Assembly (NCBI GenBank): GCA_026413225.1
Contig: CM048557.1
Coordinates: 18,826,871-18,890,870, forward strand
DNA length: 64,000 nucleotides
Direction of reading: 5' to 3'
Source of the DNA: Otis tarda
Taxonomy: Eukaryota > Chordata > Aves > Otidiformes > Otididae
Shown here: positions 27,273 through 38,521 of the stretch, one piece after another
Layout: each line of letters begins with the position of its first letter
How positions within the stretch are numbered: position 1 is the first letter of the stretch
Program-made: the position numbers and the translations under genes
Notes under the pieces: model-generated
The model's input: only the letters and a program-made list of their open reading frames with translations
Told to the model about the DNA's origin: nothing
Database searches by the model: none

Positions 27273-28171
27273 AGAATCATAGAATCATAGAATATTTGAG
27301 TTGGAAGGGACCTTCAAAGGTCATCTAGTCCAACCCCCTGCCAGAAGCAGGGACATCTTCAACCAGGTCAGGTTGCTCAGAGCCCTGCCCAGCCTGGCCT
27401 TGAATGTTTCCAGGGATGGGGCATCCACCACCTCTCTGGGCAACCTGTGCCAGTGTTCCACCACCCTCATTGTAAAAAAAAAGCCTTCCTTTTATCTAAT
27501 CTGAATCTACCCTGTGTTATTTTAAAACCATTACCCTTTGTCCTATTGCAACAGGCCCCACTAAAAAGTTTATCCCCTTCTTATAGACGCCCTTTAAGTA
27601 CTGAAAGGCTGCAATAAGGTCTCCCCGGAGCCTTCTCTTCTCCATGATGAACAACCCCAACTCTTTCAGCCTGTCCTCATAGGAGAGGTGCTCCAGCCCT
27701 CTGATCATTTTTGGGGCCCTCCTCTGAACCTGCTCCAACTGGTCCATGTCCTTCTTATGTTGGTGGCTCCAGAACTGGACATAGTACTCCAGGTGAGGTC
27801 TCACAAGAGCTGAGTAGAGGGGCAGAATCACCTCCCTTGGTCATGCTTCTTTTAATGCAGTGCAGGATATGCTTGACTTTCTGGGCTGCAAGTGCACATT
27901 GCCAATTCATGTTGAGATTTTCATCCATCAGTACCCTCAAATCCTTTTCCACAGGGCAGCTCTCAATCCCTTCAGCCCCTAGCCTGTGTTGATACTGGGG
28001 ATTCCCCTGACGCAGGTGCAGGACCTTGCACTTGGCCTTGTTGAACCTCATGAGGTTCTCATGGACCCACTTCCTGAGCTTGTCCGGGTCCCTCGGGATG
28101 GCATCCAGCCCGTCAGATGTGTCAACCGTACAACAGAGCTTGGTGTTGTCTGCAAACTTTCTGAGGGTGTA
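27273..28171 (-). mobile_element. CR1 LINE, 5'-truncated at RT motif C
   Basis: About 900 bp. The tail at the left edge has two ATTCTATG units. The ORF2 C-terminus follows in pieces: 27517-27831 ([33 protein letters not shown]) and 27755-28051 ([19 protein letters not shown]). At the right end the text [13 protein letters not shown] is the FADD motif C region with the second catalytic Asp read as Asn. Frames change several times, so it is inactive. The 3' UTR palindrome is intact. Confidence 0.94.
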
Positions 28172-29790
28172 TGTAATACTGTACAGCTGCTTCCTCTGTG
28201 TGAAAGAAAACTCCTAAAACTGCAGGAGAGGGAGGTCTGCTATGCCAAGCAAGTAGGTAATTTGGAAAAACAAATATTCCTTTCTCTAACATAGTAAGTA
28301 CATACAATGTGAAGTGTCAGGATATATTTTTACTCTTCTGGCCTAATGTGTACAAGACAAATACATAATTAAAATGGTACTTAGTGACCCTTCAGATTCA
28401 CATTAGCTTTATGTTTGGGGGTCTTCATTTCTACTTGAAAGGCTTGGACAGGACTTTCCCTTACCAAGCAGCCTAGGAGAGGAGTATCATTCTATGTCTT
28501 GGTAATTGATATGAAAATGCTATCTTCAGAAATTTGGAGTGGAAATATACAGACGACCTCCCACATACCTAATCATGCATTTCTGTGAGCAGAAGTCAAA
28601 ATGATTTGGTAAATGGTGTAATAGCATGTAATAGATAAATGGTGTAATAGCAAAATTTACTCTTATCTGGCTATAGGCAAAAGTTTCTCAGTTTCCCTCA
28701 GTGTGGGACCGGAAATCCGTTTTATCGTACAGAGAATCCGTGTGCCTTGGCAGTTCTGCAATTTAAACTTGATTGCCCACCCAGAACTCCCTATTGTAGT
28801 TCTCTGGTAGACTTGGCTGCTTCTACAAGCACTCCACTGTCCCTTAATTGATTAATATTGCTTCATTTATAATGTTCCGTAGGCAGAGATGACATTTGTA
28901 TGGTTACATTTGGATGGTGTTTGAAATATTGCTGAGTACAGAATGGCTGTCACATTTGACAGCACAGTAACAGCACTACCCATATTTTATATGCAATTGT
29001 GCAAAGTGATTTGGGCATTTCTGAGTTTGAAAGCCAAAAAATTCTTCTTCAGTCCATGTACAAATTAATTATTTAGAAAAAAAGGGTCACAAGTTTTCAC
29101 TTTTGGCTTTACATGAAGCAGGAGAAAATTGGACCTGACATTCATAGACAAGCTCTAATGCTTCATAGGAGTCATTCCCTGGATTTACACAGGTGTAGCA
29201 CAGCAACATTTATCTATTTGTAAATGTATATCTTTACGCATATTGATATATTATATTTGTCGATGTAAGAACTGCACAAACATGACTGGTACATTCTGGA
29301 TGAGCAGTAAGCAAGAGTTTACTGTGTATGTTATTGGCAGCTGAAGAGCGGGTGTGCCTAGTGATAGGTGCTTGGATTTTTTTGAATTCATGCATGTACC
29401 TGAGCAAGGAAGTTATTTGTAGAAATCTCGTTATCAAATCGTTGAATTTTTCTGCAGAGAATTTGTCTTATTTAATTTAAATGTATCTAGTATTAATTAG
29501 GTCATAAAATGAAACAAATAGCTGGGGGGGAAGTAAATTCTTTTTTTTTATTTTGCCCTAATTCTTTTTAGGAAAAGTAAATGCACAGTTTCAATGAAAG
29601 TTATCTTTTCCTGGTTTTTAAGATTTTAGATATTTAATGTGATGTATTGTTATGATTTTAGCAAATGTCTTCTTCACATTCCTGTGTTTCTTTATCTAGC
29701 ATTTTTAAAAGAAAACTTAAAAGCAATAAATCAAGGCCCGTTTTACATCCAAATGCAGGTTTTGGAGTCACTGTCCCTTAACTATTGGAC
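28172..29790. other. Unique sequence
   Basis: AT-rich and unrecognised. A short imperfect duplication of the phrase ATGGTGTAATAGCA lies at 28614-28653. No gene supported. Confidence 0.5.
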
Positions 29791-29799
29791 TCTTGGACC

Positions 29800-31165
29800 C
29801 AGACAGAGTTTCAAAAGGAGGATGCAGCTTCTCACATCTGAGGCAGCATGGAGTGCCTGGTGCTGGGCACTCGGTCTTCCGGCCTGCCAAGTGTTGTGAA
29901 GTTGTGGAGGACCTGTGCCTCCAAGTGAGAGAGAGGTCACCAAACTGTGCAGAATCTAAAAAGATGAGAAAGCAATCAACTGGCACTTCTCTTAGACCCT
30001 GCAGCTTCACAGACCTCAACCTTCAGCTGTAGCAGAGAGATGGGAAGAGCCTATGCCTTTGAATTTGGAAGGTGAAAACTCCCATCATGGCAAAGGCTGG
30101 AAGCTGGTGACTTCTCACACTGGGAGGAAGGTTTCAGCCCCACCTCATGACTTGCAGTTATAGAATAGGTTCGGTGCCCTCATAGCTGATAAGGAGCTGG
30201 GAGTGCCATCAAGTGGAGCATCTCTGGTGGCTGACCCTGAGCCACTCAGGACCAGTAGAAGGAAGTAGCAAATTATCATGGTTGGAGACTCCCTACTATA
30301 GGGGATAAACATCTCCATCTGCTGACCTGATTTGTCATTTAAGGAGGTTTGTTGCTTGCTGAATGCTCGAATTTGGGATGTTGTAGAGAAGCTACCAAGG
30401 CTTGCCTCACACTTCACCGACTACATCCTGCTGCTCTTCCACATAGGTGACAAAGATACTGGCAGGGGTGACCTGGAAAGTATCAGACATGACTGAAGGG
30501 CGCTGGGATGGTGATAAGTGTGTGGGGATAGAGATGGTGTTCTCCTTGATTCTGACACTGAGGGGAAGGGTCTGAGGAGGACTTGATGAATCCTGCAGGT
30601 TAACAACTAATTGTGCAGCTGATGTTGGCAGCAGGGCTTCAGTTTGTATGACCATGGGACCCTCTTTGAGGGTCCACAGCTGCTTATAAGAGATGGGATC
30701 CAGCTGACTGAATGGGGCAAAACCATCTTTGCCAGCAAAGTGGCCCTTTTGGTAGGCAGACATTTAAGCCAGAAACAATGGAGATGGGATTGATTCCTCA
30801 AAAATCAACTAGGGAAGTTAGGGAGAGAGTAGGCAAGCCAGCAGTCCAGGTGATGGGAATTGAAGGGGCATAGCAACCACGGAAACAGAGCTGCAGTGGA
30901 ATCTCGAGCTTAGAAATATGAAGAAAAAAATGCCTGCAGAGCAGCCTTATGGTACATGCTGTCTTGCCCGTTCTGAGGAATCAGCATGCTTGGGCGCTTT
31001 TCTGAAATGCCTCTACGCTGATGAATGCAGCATGAGGATCAAGCAGAATTGACAGTCTGAGTGTGACAGGGCTGTCATCTCACTTGGATAATGAAGACAG
31101 GGTGGGCTAGCTCACATGACTAGAGTGTGCCAATGGAGGGATCCATCAAGGCAAAATCCAGCTGT
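29800..31165 (+). mobile_element. CR1 LINE 5' half: ORF1 with esterase, ORF2 start
   Basis: The only plus-strand CR1 body here, and it carries the end of the element that is usually lost. From left to right: a coiled-coil-like ORF1 stretch near 29900-29935 (VVEDLCLQVRE); the NRFGAL linker text near 30164; the SGNH/GDSL esterase of CR1 ORF1 from 30275 to about 30760; an inter-ORF region; and the N-terminus of the ORF2 AP-endonuclease from about 31002 (LKCLYADECSMRIKQ, corresponding to the family text LKCLYTNARSMGNKQ). It ends near 31165, well before the endonuclease catalytic core and RT. Several stops and frame changes show an old, inactive copy. The left boundary is approximate. Confidence 0.85.
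30275..30760 (+). pseudogene. CR1 ORF1 SGNH/GDSL esterase domain, decayed
   Basis: In CR1-clade LINEs, ORF1p carries a lipid-esterase domain of the SGNH fold. Block I is visible as MVGDSLL (GDS codons 30284-30292), followed at once by an in-frame stop. Then come the texts CLLNARIWDVVEKLPRL, YILLLFHIGDKDTGRGDLES (30422 on; the family block is HVGTNDTARGDLE), EMVFSLIL (frame-shifted), FSLYDHGTLF and, at 30692-30721, DGIQLTEWGK. The last is the Asp/His block (family DGLHLTRWGK), in which the catalytic His is replaced by Gln. The nucleophile Ser and the Asp remain, but the domain cannot be functional. Confidence 0.85.
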
Positions 31166-31320
31166 TGATGCACATAACTTGTTCTTATAAATCCAATGCA
31201 GTCTCAAAATGAATATCATCCAGTGTGATTTCCCACTGCTGTAAAAAGAGAACTAAATTTATAGCAAAGATGAGGCAAATAGTGATGATAGAAGAGGAAG
31301 TGGCAAATTTAAGAAATCAG
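31166..31320. other. Spacer between opposed CR1 pieces
   Basis: About 155 bp of AT-rich sequence separating the truncated plus-strand CR1 5' half from the tail of the next minus-strand CR1. Its left part could be highly diverged endonuclease sequence, but I cannot align it by eye. Confidence 0.4.
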
Positions 31321-31912
31321 AGAATCTTACAATCAGAGAATCATAGAATGGTTTGGGTTGGAAGCGACCTTAAAGATCATCTAATTTCAACTCCCCTGCC
31401 CTGGGGCAGGGACACCTTCCACTAGACTAGATTGCACAAAGTCCCATTCAGCCTGGCCTTGAGCACTGACAGAAATGAGACATCCACAACTCCTCCAGGC
31501 AACCCATTCCAGTGCCTCACTACCCTCACAGTAAAGAATTACTTCCTTATATCTTACCTAAATATTCCCTGTTGTTTAAGGCCATTACTCCTTGTCCTAT
31601 CACTACATGCCCTTGTCAGAAGTTCCTCTCCAGTTTTCTTGTAGGCCCCCTTTAGGTACTGGAAGGCTGCTATAAGGTCTCTCCAGGTCCTCCTCTTCTC
31701 CAGGCTGAACAGTCCCAACTCTCAGCTTGTCCTTATAGGAGAGGTACTCCAGCCCTCTGATCGTCTTGGTGGCCCTCCTCTGGACCCGCTCGAACAGGTC
31801 CATGTTCTTCTTATGTTGAGGGCTCCAGAGTCGAGGCAGCACTCCAGGTGGAGTCTCGCAAGAGCAGAGTAAAGAGGGACAATCACCTCCCTCAACCTGC
31901 TGATCATGCTTC
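31321..31912 (-). mobile_element. CR1 LINE, diverged, 5'-truncated
   Basis: About 590 bp: a decayed tail at 31321-31350, a 3' UTR with the older text TGCCCTGGGGCAGGGAC, then ORF2 C-terminal text in two frames (31603-31923 and 31722-31907: WSPQHKKNMDLFERVQRRA, IRGLEYLSYKDKLR). It stops near the IGxIRRS-type region, at the plus-strand text GACCTGC-like CAACCTGCTGATCATGCTTC. UTR and tail differ from the 21954/26571/38522 group, so it belongs to another subfamily. The ORF1 fragment to its left lies beyond its 3' end and points the other way, so a twin-priming inversion of this same copy does not explain it. Confidence 0.92.
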
Positions 31913-34900
31913 ATGCCAAGCAAATCATATTAATGAACTGAGTTTTGTGTCTGATTTTTCAGTGCCTGAAAAGTTTCTGTTAGCAAGCAGCAAAATGATT
32001 TTTACAGAACTCAACTAAAACCTGCTTTTGAGCCACCCTAGTAGTTGTTAAGGCCAATGTATACTTTAGAAAGAAAGCCCAAATGACTATTACCTTTTCC
32101 TTCTCAGCTCTCACCAACTGCACTAGAGAGCTATTACAGTGAATTTGTTAGATTCTTGGCTAAAAATCAAAGAGAATAGTAGTGTAATGCTAACTAGATA
32201 GAATGAAGTATGTTCTAGACTTGATTAGTAGTGAATAATGAAGACTGGTATGTCTATAATATGGTGTACACACTATCATGCAGGAGATAGGAAGTTTTTG
32301 TGTTAGCATTTTTCACAGTTTGAGCAAGTCTTCCATGACATCCTGTTTGGCAGGATTCCAAACACCTGCTCTTAAGTTTTCAATATCTGGTCTTATGTAG
32401 CTTTGTGTTTGTTCATAAATTAAGGCTTTTGTTACAAGATGTAGACTGCATTGAGAATGTCAGCTAGAAATACACCTTGGATTTTTTTTTTTAAATATGA
32501 TAGTAATCTCATGGGTGAGTCATTTCTTTTTGTCATTTCAAGAGCTTAAGAACAACATTAGGTATCTGGAGCTGATATTGAGATAGGATTTTAACCTCTT
32601 CCCCATGTGTTTATTTCTATTGCTTTAACAGATAGCAACTGTTCTCTAATCTTGGAGTCCAACAAGATAAGATTCTTTAATTTTCCCTAACCAGCCTGGC
32701 CATCTAGCCTGCAAACTCTGATTTAATGTACAGAAAAGAACTAGAAAGGAAAATATAAGAACTGTACTTGTTTTCATAGTGATAAAGTTTTATGGATAAA
32801 CTCCTGCTGTGTGTAGAGTTTGAGTGAGCACACTCTACGTGATATGCTTTTGTGGAAAATGGGAACGAGCTCTCGCTTGCCAAGCAATACAGCAGATCAA
32901 CAAATAGCCTGCTCATTTATCAGAGCTGGAAATGCAGATGAAGGCATTTACAACAGGAAATTCCCAAATGTAGGCCAATGAGCAGTCTTACCACACCTAG
33001 GAGGGACAGGTCACAGATGTGCATTAACACTTCTCGGTGTGTACCATGTGCATGGAATAAATGGGGAAAGCTTAGTTGGAATCAAGCAAGGTGCACTGCA
33101 TTCTTACTTAACGTTTTAAAAAAAGGCAGTTTACAGGTTCTGAAAAATGTAGGCTAGATTTCTGTCAGCTAGTAAGAATTATGCTATTACCTATTGACGA
33201 GAACCCATTTTGATGTTAACTTCAGCTCAGCTGAACAGGATTTTAATTGCAAATAGTATTTCTAAATAACAGAAGTTACAACATTCTGCTATTCCTGTTT
33301 GTCATTTAATAGGGCCAGTAATCCACACCAGTATCTTATTTTCTATGGGATGGCAGCTTGGGAATAATGAGAAGAATACAGGACAAGACAGAAAAGATCA
33401 TTTTATCCAATTACTATAATTAGCCCTAATAGACAAGCAGAATGAGTGTTCATAGTGTCAAGCAATGCCAGGCAATCTGTACTGGGGCATGGAATAACTC
33501 TGTTGTTTTTTCCTGATGGGAACATTTTTCATTTGCAATTGCCAGACTGTATGTATGTTGACATGACATAAATTCTCAGTATATTCCTTGAATATTTCCT
33601 GTCTACCAAATGATCTGTGGTGGAAAGTAAGTCTGAAGACCTCTTGTCTTCTCCAAGAAGTTAATCAGAAAGAGTTCTGTTCCCTCCTCAGTCTGTGGGA
33701 ATACAAATACACATCTCTTACGTTTCACCAGGGTGCATTGATCACCATTAGACTGCCTCCAGTCTGTGCAGCAATACTCCTTTTTCCTGCCTTGTTGATG
33801 CTGTGACGCTGTGCAGCAAGATCAATGGAAAGAGAAATAAAGCAAATGAAAAGGAGCACAGTCCTGTAGCTTCTTGGGGTAGGACACTTCTCTGGGAGGT
33901 TGAAAGATCTATATATTTAGCCCTCCAAAATTCTAGTTTGGTGATTTTATAGTATGCTGTCATTTAAAATGAGGAATAATTCTGGAATTTGTACCTGTGT
34001 TACACTGTCATCAGCATTATTATAATTTCACACATACTTGGATGCAGTTTAAAAAGGATTAAATTTTATGTTGTACTTGACTTTGCATAACACCAGACTA
34101 GGGATGTTCATAAGCAAGGTTTGTGGGAGGTTCATGGCCATATTCCTGTGTTTGTTCCAGTCCTTTGCAAAAACAGAAGTACTAAATGCTTACAGATCTT
34201 GATGGTTAAAACCTGAAAACAGTAAGTTGAAAGATGTGTTTACAGACTTCTTTCTCATTGTGAATGACTCTGAATAGAGGCAGTTTTTAGTTCTATATGC
34301 ACATCTACTTTCCACCAATCCTTACCTCAGGGAATTGGAACTTGAGATTTCTGAGGGCTGCATTGTAAGAAATGACTTGTGTAATCAAATCAGCGCAGTT
34401 ATCTTGGTGGTTTTTCTGTCATGGTAGATTTTTCTGACTGACCAAAAAAAAGGGAAAACTTATTCCTGACAGTTATCTGTAATACATTATCTTGTTCTGT
34501 GTTCATTAAGTAGTCCCACTGTGGTGTCTGTGACTTCTGCCTGTGATATGCCAGGGCATGCAGCACATGCAAAGGTGTGGTAGGAAGTTGTCTTCATGTC
34601 ATTTTCTTTCCATCTTCATTCAAGATCAGTGGTGTTGCTGCCTTCTACAGCTCACTCTCTGAGCTATTTCTGCATGCTCACATTGCTTCTAACTTTCTCA
34701 CGGTTTTTAATTATAACTTCATTGGGTGGCAGTAGAGTTCCTGCCCTTTTGGAATTGCTGTTGTGTTGCTGTTCCAGGCATGTCATGATTCCAGAAAGTA
34801 AACCCTGTGCTCGCTTCACTCTGGGAGTAGCAGTTCTTTCCTGTTTTGGAGTAAAATCAGTCTCACCTTTAACCAGTACAGTAGCATTGAATGATTTTCA

Positions 34901-36745
34901 CAACCGACATTATTTGCTTTCACAGTTTGATGGCTCCTTTTTTTTTTTCCCTGAGACATGTTCCCCTTTCCTGGGAAAGAGCCATCCTGCATTTCTACTT
35001 ACTGTGTCAAGTAGAAGGAGAAATTTACAACCTTCCAGTCGTCATTATTCTTCCATGTTTCTGGGGCAAAATTGCACTGGATTAACTTAAATACTATAAT
35101 TTAAAGAGTCCAAATTAGATCATGAATTCTGAACACTTCATTAGGTGTCTCATGGTACTGAATTTGAAAGATAAATCCTTACATGGGTAAGTGTCTGCAA
35201 AGCTTAACTCTGCGTCCTTAATAGGCCATGTTTGAAGCCATCCTGTTATTTCCAAGAAATTCATGTAAACCAGCTTTTCCTACTAGTAGTACTCCGGAGT
35301 AATTTTCTGAGATAGGCTGATTGCTGGTAACTGTAACAGGCTCCCAGCAGTTCTGTGGCTGTAGAGCGGTGAACAATGCCAGGAGAGAAAGCTGGTTAAT
35401 AAGTTACACTGCCCTTGGGTTAGTTCATTGTGAGTGACCTGGATCATGGTGCGTGCTTTACAATGCAGTAGTTCGCAGTGTCTTGTTTTGAGTGCCCACT
35501 TTGAAGTATGTTGGAATATATGCAGTGAAAAGCCAATGGGAAACCAGCAGGTCATGTACATTACTGCAGAAAAGTAAACAGCAAACTTTCAGAGGTCATA
35601 GACTGTTTTGTTGCTTTTTTTTTCAGGATTCTGGAATTTGAGCAGCACAATTGGCTGACAGAGGACCTAATTAGAGGTCACAGAGGGCATGAGACTGGCA
35701 ACTGTCACCCTTCTGTGGGAACAAGCTTGGGTCTGTTTTCTTTGGGCTTGCCCGGGAGTTAAAGGGAGCAAACATGATAATGAAGAGAGGCTGGTATTAC
35801 TGTTCACAGACTTCCTGCCCTTTCTCCCCTTTCTTTGATCAATGAATTCCTACCAAGGGAAGGTCCTTCTTATTGTTTTCCATTTCCTGTGCACTGTCTC
35901 TATTTTTTCAGCCCCACCATATGCTGCTAGTGAATTTTGATAGGATACTACTGCTTAATGTTTATTCAAATAGTTTCATCTTTGGAACACAGTATAAAGG
36001 CTGTCTACCACTTGCACTTTCTCACAGGGATAGGGAGTCAAGTGGTGTTAGCTTGGCTGTAAGAAATTAAGAAGTGACTCATCCAGGATTGCAAAGCATG
36101 TTGGCATTACTGCTAGGAGAGGGAGCTCTGTACAAAATTGTCTCTGAAAATGGTACCTATAGGAGAGGAATTTACCTTTTCATTAGGGAAGTAGTGGTGT
36201 TCTGATCAGTCACTTAGAATAACTCTTTTAAGCTCCTCCTCTCCGTCTCCTGACTAATTAGCTCCATCCCCAGATGGCTGACACAACTAATCCTCTGCTG
36301 AAACTGGGCATTCTGCTTACTGTGATGCCTTTGGCATTTGTCTTCTTCCAGTCAACTTTTTAATCCATCTTCACTTGCATCATGTGCTCACTTTCTTCAT
36401 ATTTATTGAGATGAGATATATGCACTGCAGAGTAGGTATCTGCTAGATGTGTGTGCTGGGGTGCATCAGATGACATTGCTGCTTGACCTGGATTCTTGGA
36501 GACTGCGTGCCAAGCTAGGAAAACCTTCTTTATTCTTAATTTTACGGTTTAGAAATAAGGTTATAATTTCAGCAATTCAGTGTATCTGCGCACATCAGCT
36601 CATCTTTGAAAATCATGTTCCTAGTTTGTGGCAATGTGAGGTAAAACAAATTTGCTTGAACTGCCTCATAAATTGTAGAATTTACTGTGTAAGTTATAAT
36701 ACTATATAAATTACTGCGTTTTACCTACCCTTTCCGTCAGTCAGT
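31913..36745. other. Unique sequence, no gene recognised
   Basis: AT-rich, with no CR1 or LTR signature. The plus-strand frame 34596-35090 (164 codons) is rich in L, S and F with a run of T in its DNA and lacks family-like text. At 35613-35626 a T-rich run ends in TTTTTTTTCAG and is followed by an open plus-strand stretch reading LEFEQHNWLTEDLIRGHRG and closing at a TAA near 35760. This is exon-like but unsupported. Confidence 0.5.
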
Positions 36746-37260
36746 TACTGCAGCTCCAATTTGTTCTGTCACCTAGCATCTGTTCTTTTTTTGCTGGTGC
36801 CGTGTGTGGGAGAGCTGGATGAGCGTAACGGGGAAGTGGTGACTGAAAAGCTGCCTATGAGAAGCTGGAAGCAGCTGCTGCTGTGAACACAGTGCCGCAG
36901 TGAATCAGCGAACAGCACAGCTTATCACAGTGAACGACTGTGTTTTTGGACTACGTGTGAAGATCCCTTCACTCAGCTGCAATTGTTGAAGGAGTTCTAG
37001 TTCTTACGCAGCAGAACTGGAAGCCTCAGCTCTTGCCTCCGCCTGCGCAGTGCGTCCTCTCAGCTTGCAGAGACAAACCAGTGTGGCTGCGGGAGAGTTC
37101 AGTTTGTGAGTCAGGAGGCTGTGTGGGTTTTGAGAACCGTTCCTTTAAGTGGCTCAGCTCTGGAGCCAGGAAGTCTGGGGAGGAGCTGCAGCTACTCCCG
37201 TTCTGGTATGCGGAGACAGATGGAGCTGATTGCTCAAGCACCTTTGGCCTGGAATGATCT
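36746..37260. promoter_or_regulatory. GC-elevated patch, candidate promoter or exon
   Basis: A patch of about 500 bp with more GC and more CpG than the flanks, including TGCGCAGTGCG at 37044-37054 (close to an NRF1 site). Both strands have short open frames of unrevealing content (37033-37257 plus, 37026-37280 minus). No TATA box, LTR ends or repeat family was recognised. A host first exon or promoter, an lncRNA promoter, or an unrecognised LTR are all possible. Confidence 0.3.
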
Positions 37261-37725
37261 TTAAACATCACAAATAACATGTTTTCTCTCTGAGTAGTGA
37301 ATTAGTGTCCCAGTGTAGTGAAAAATAGGCCTGACAGGCTTCTGTCTTTCAAGGGCATTATAGTCTTCTGTCAAACTAATCCTGCAGGTGACTATATGTT
37401 TTCATATTACTGCCAGAATTGTTTTGTATTATTAGTCTTAAATAGCTTGCACACTTCATACCAGATATAACTGTATTTCCATGGTGGGTAAATAATAATT
37501 TTAGAATACAAGAACTATTTCTTGCAGGAAGTGTACTTTAAAACATGATTTCTTTCTTCTTTCTTGATAGGTATGCTAGTATTTCTAAACAAAAGTAGTG
37601 GCAGCCTGGAGTACTACTGGAGAAATCCCAGTTATCTGGATAAAAGATAGTATGTAGATGGATTCCATTGAACATCGCTGCAGGAGTACATGCATGTGTA
37701 TACATATGCATAGACACTTGTAAAG

Positions 37726-37745
37726 AAAAAAAAAAAAAAAAAAAA
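37726..37745. repeat. A20 homopolymer
   Basis: Twenty consecutive A residues follow a TGTATACATATGCA-like stretch. No poly(A) signal or transcript-like body is evident upstream, so this is called simple sequence and not a retrocopy tail. Confidence 0.85.
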
Positions 37746-38094
37746 GAAGTAGGAGTTAATCTAAAAAAAACTTATGATTTCCCTTGCATTAGCTTAATTT
37801 CTTGGCCCCACCCATAGTTGAGCATTGAAAGCCAAAAGATTCATTGCAGCTGTGTGCCTTCAGATTTGGAAGTACATTTCCTAGGCTGCATGCATGTGTA
37901 TGGACTTCTTCTGTGCTGTACAGTTAGGAAATTATTTCAGTGCTGAAAACCAGAAAGCTTTCTGGTAGTTTGTATCAGATCAAATTAGCATTAATATAAA
38001 ATGTTTTTCTGGAGAGTGTGGCATAAAAGCATAGTTCTCCCACGTCCTTTTCGTGCAAACTGTCTTGCTAGTTTCTTTTTGTTCTATCTTTCAG

Positions 38095-38249
38095 GGAATT
38101 TGGCAGGCCCAGGTCTCCACACCTCTTAGCCGAGTATTTGAACAGATTCAGAACTGTGTTGTGGAACAGTCATTTTGGGATGGCTTTGTGTATTTTCACA
38201 GGTCCAGTTACAGTAATTTTTCTGGTCAATCTATGATAAAGGAAAGTTA
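38095..38249 (+). other. Exon-like segment, unconfirmed
   Basis: A good 3' splice-site context (T-rich run ending CTATCTTTCAG at 38094) leads into an open frame reading GIWQAQVSTPLSRVFEQIQ, NCVVEQSFWDGFVYFH and RSSYSNFSGQSMIKES, then a stop at about 38250. If real it would be a terminal coding exon of a plus-strand gene. No family recognised. The weak donor context after FVYFH argues against an internal exon. Chance is still the leading alternative. Confidence 0.2.
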
Positions 38250-38521
38250 AATATAAGGTAGTAAAAGGTGTGCTGATCTCCACTGGGTTCTGTCCTTGGC
38301 GATGGAGGGGACTAAGAGGCAGCATTGTATGTTTGGTATGTAAGCAATTTAGTGGGACAGATCCTGAATATGGCAGGAATACTGTGTGGCTACATCCCTA
38401 GTAAGATATAAGTTATTCCCTGTATTTGGCTTGGTCATCCTCTATCATCATTACTGAGATACAGGATAAAATATCTGAATTCTAAGGACCTCAGGAAAAA
38501 ATGTCAGCTGACTGTCTGTAG

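Larger units (their letters stand above)
37261..38521. other. Unique sequence with A20 run and exon-like segment
   Basis: AT-rich. It contains an A20 run (37726-37745) and the exon-like segment at 38095-38249, both described separately. No element was recognised. Confidence 0.5.

Noticed and set aside
30407-30763. Minus-strand open frame of 118 codons
   Set aside because: It is antisense to the decayed CR1 ORF1 esterase, which accounts for the sequence better.
31003-31913. Twin-priming inversion linking the plus-strand CR1 5' half with the minus-strand copy at 31321
   Set aside because: The plus-strand piece lies beyond the 3' tail of the minus copy. Twin priming would put the inverted part at the 5' side.
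34596-35090. Plus-strand open frame of 164 codons
   Set aside because: The composition is L/S/F/C-rich, it includes a homopolymer run, and it has no recognisable motif or splice context. Chance is more likely.
35613-35765. T-rich acceptor-like site followed by text LEFEQHNWLTEDLIRGHRG
   Set aside because: The frame closes after about 45 codons without a donor, and no family was recognised. Kept only as a note.
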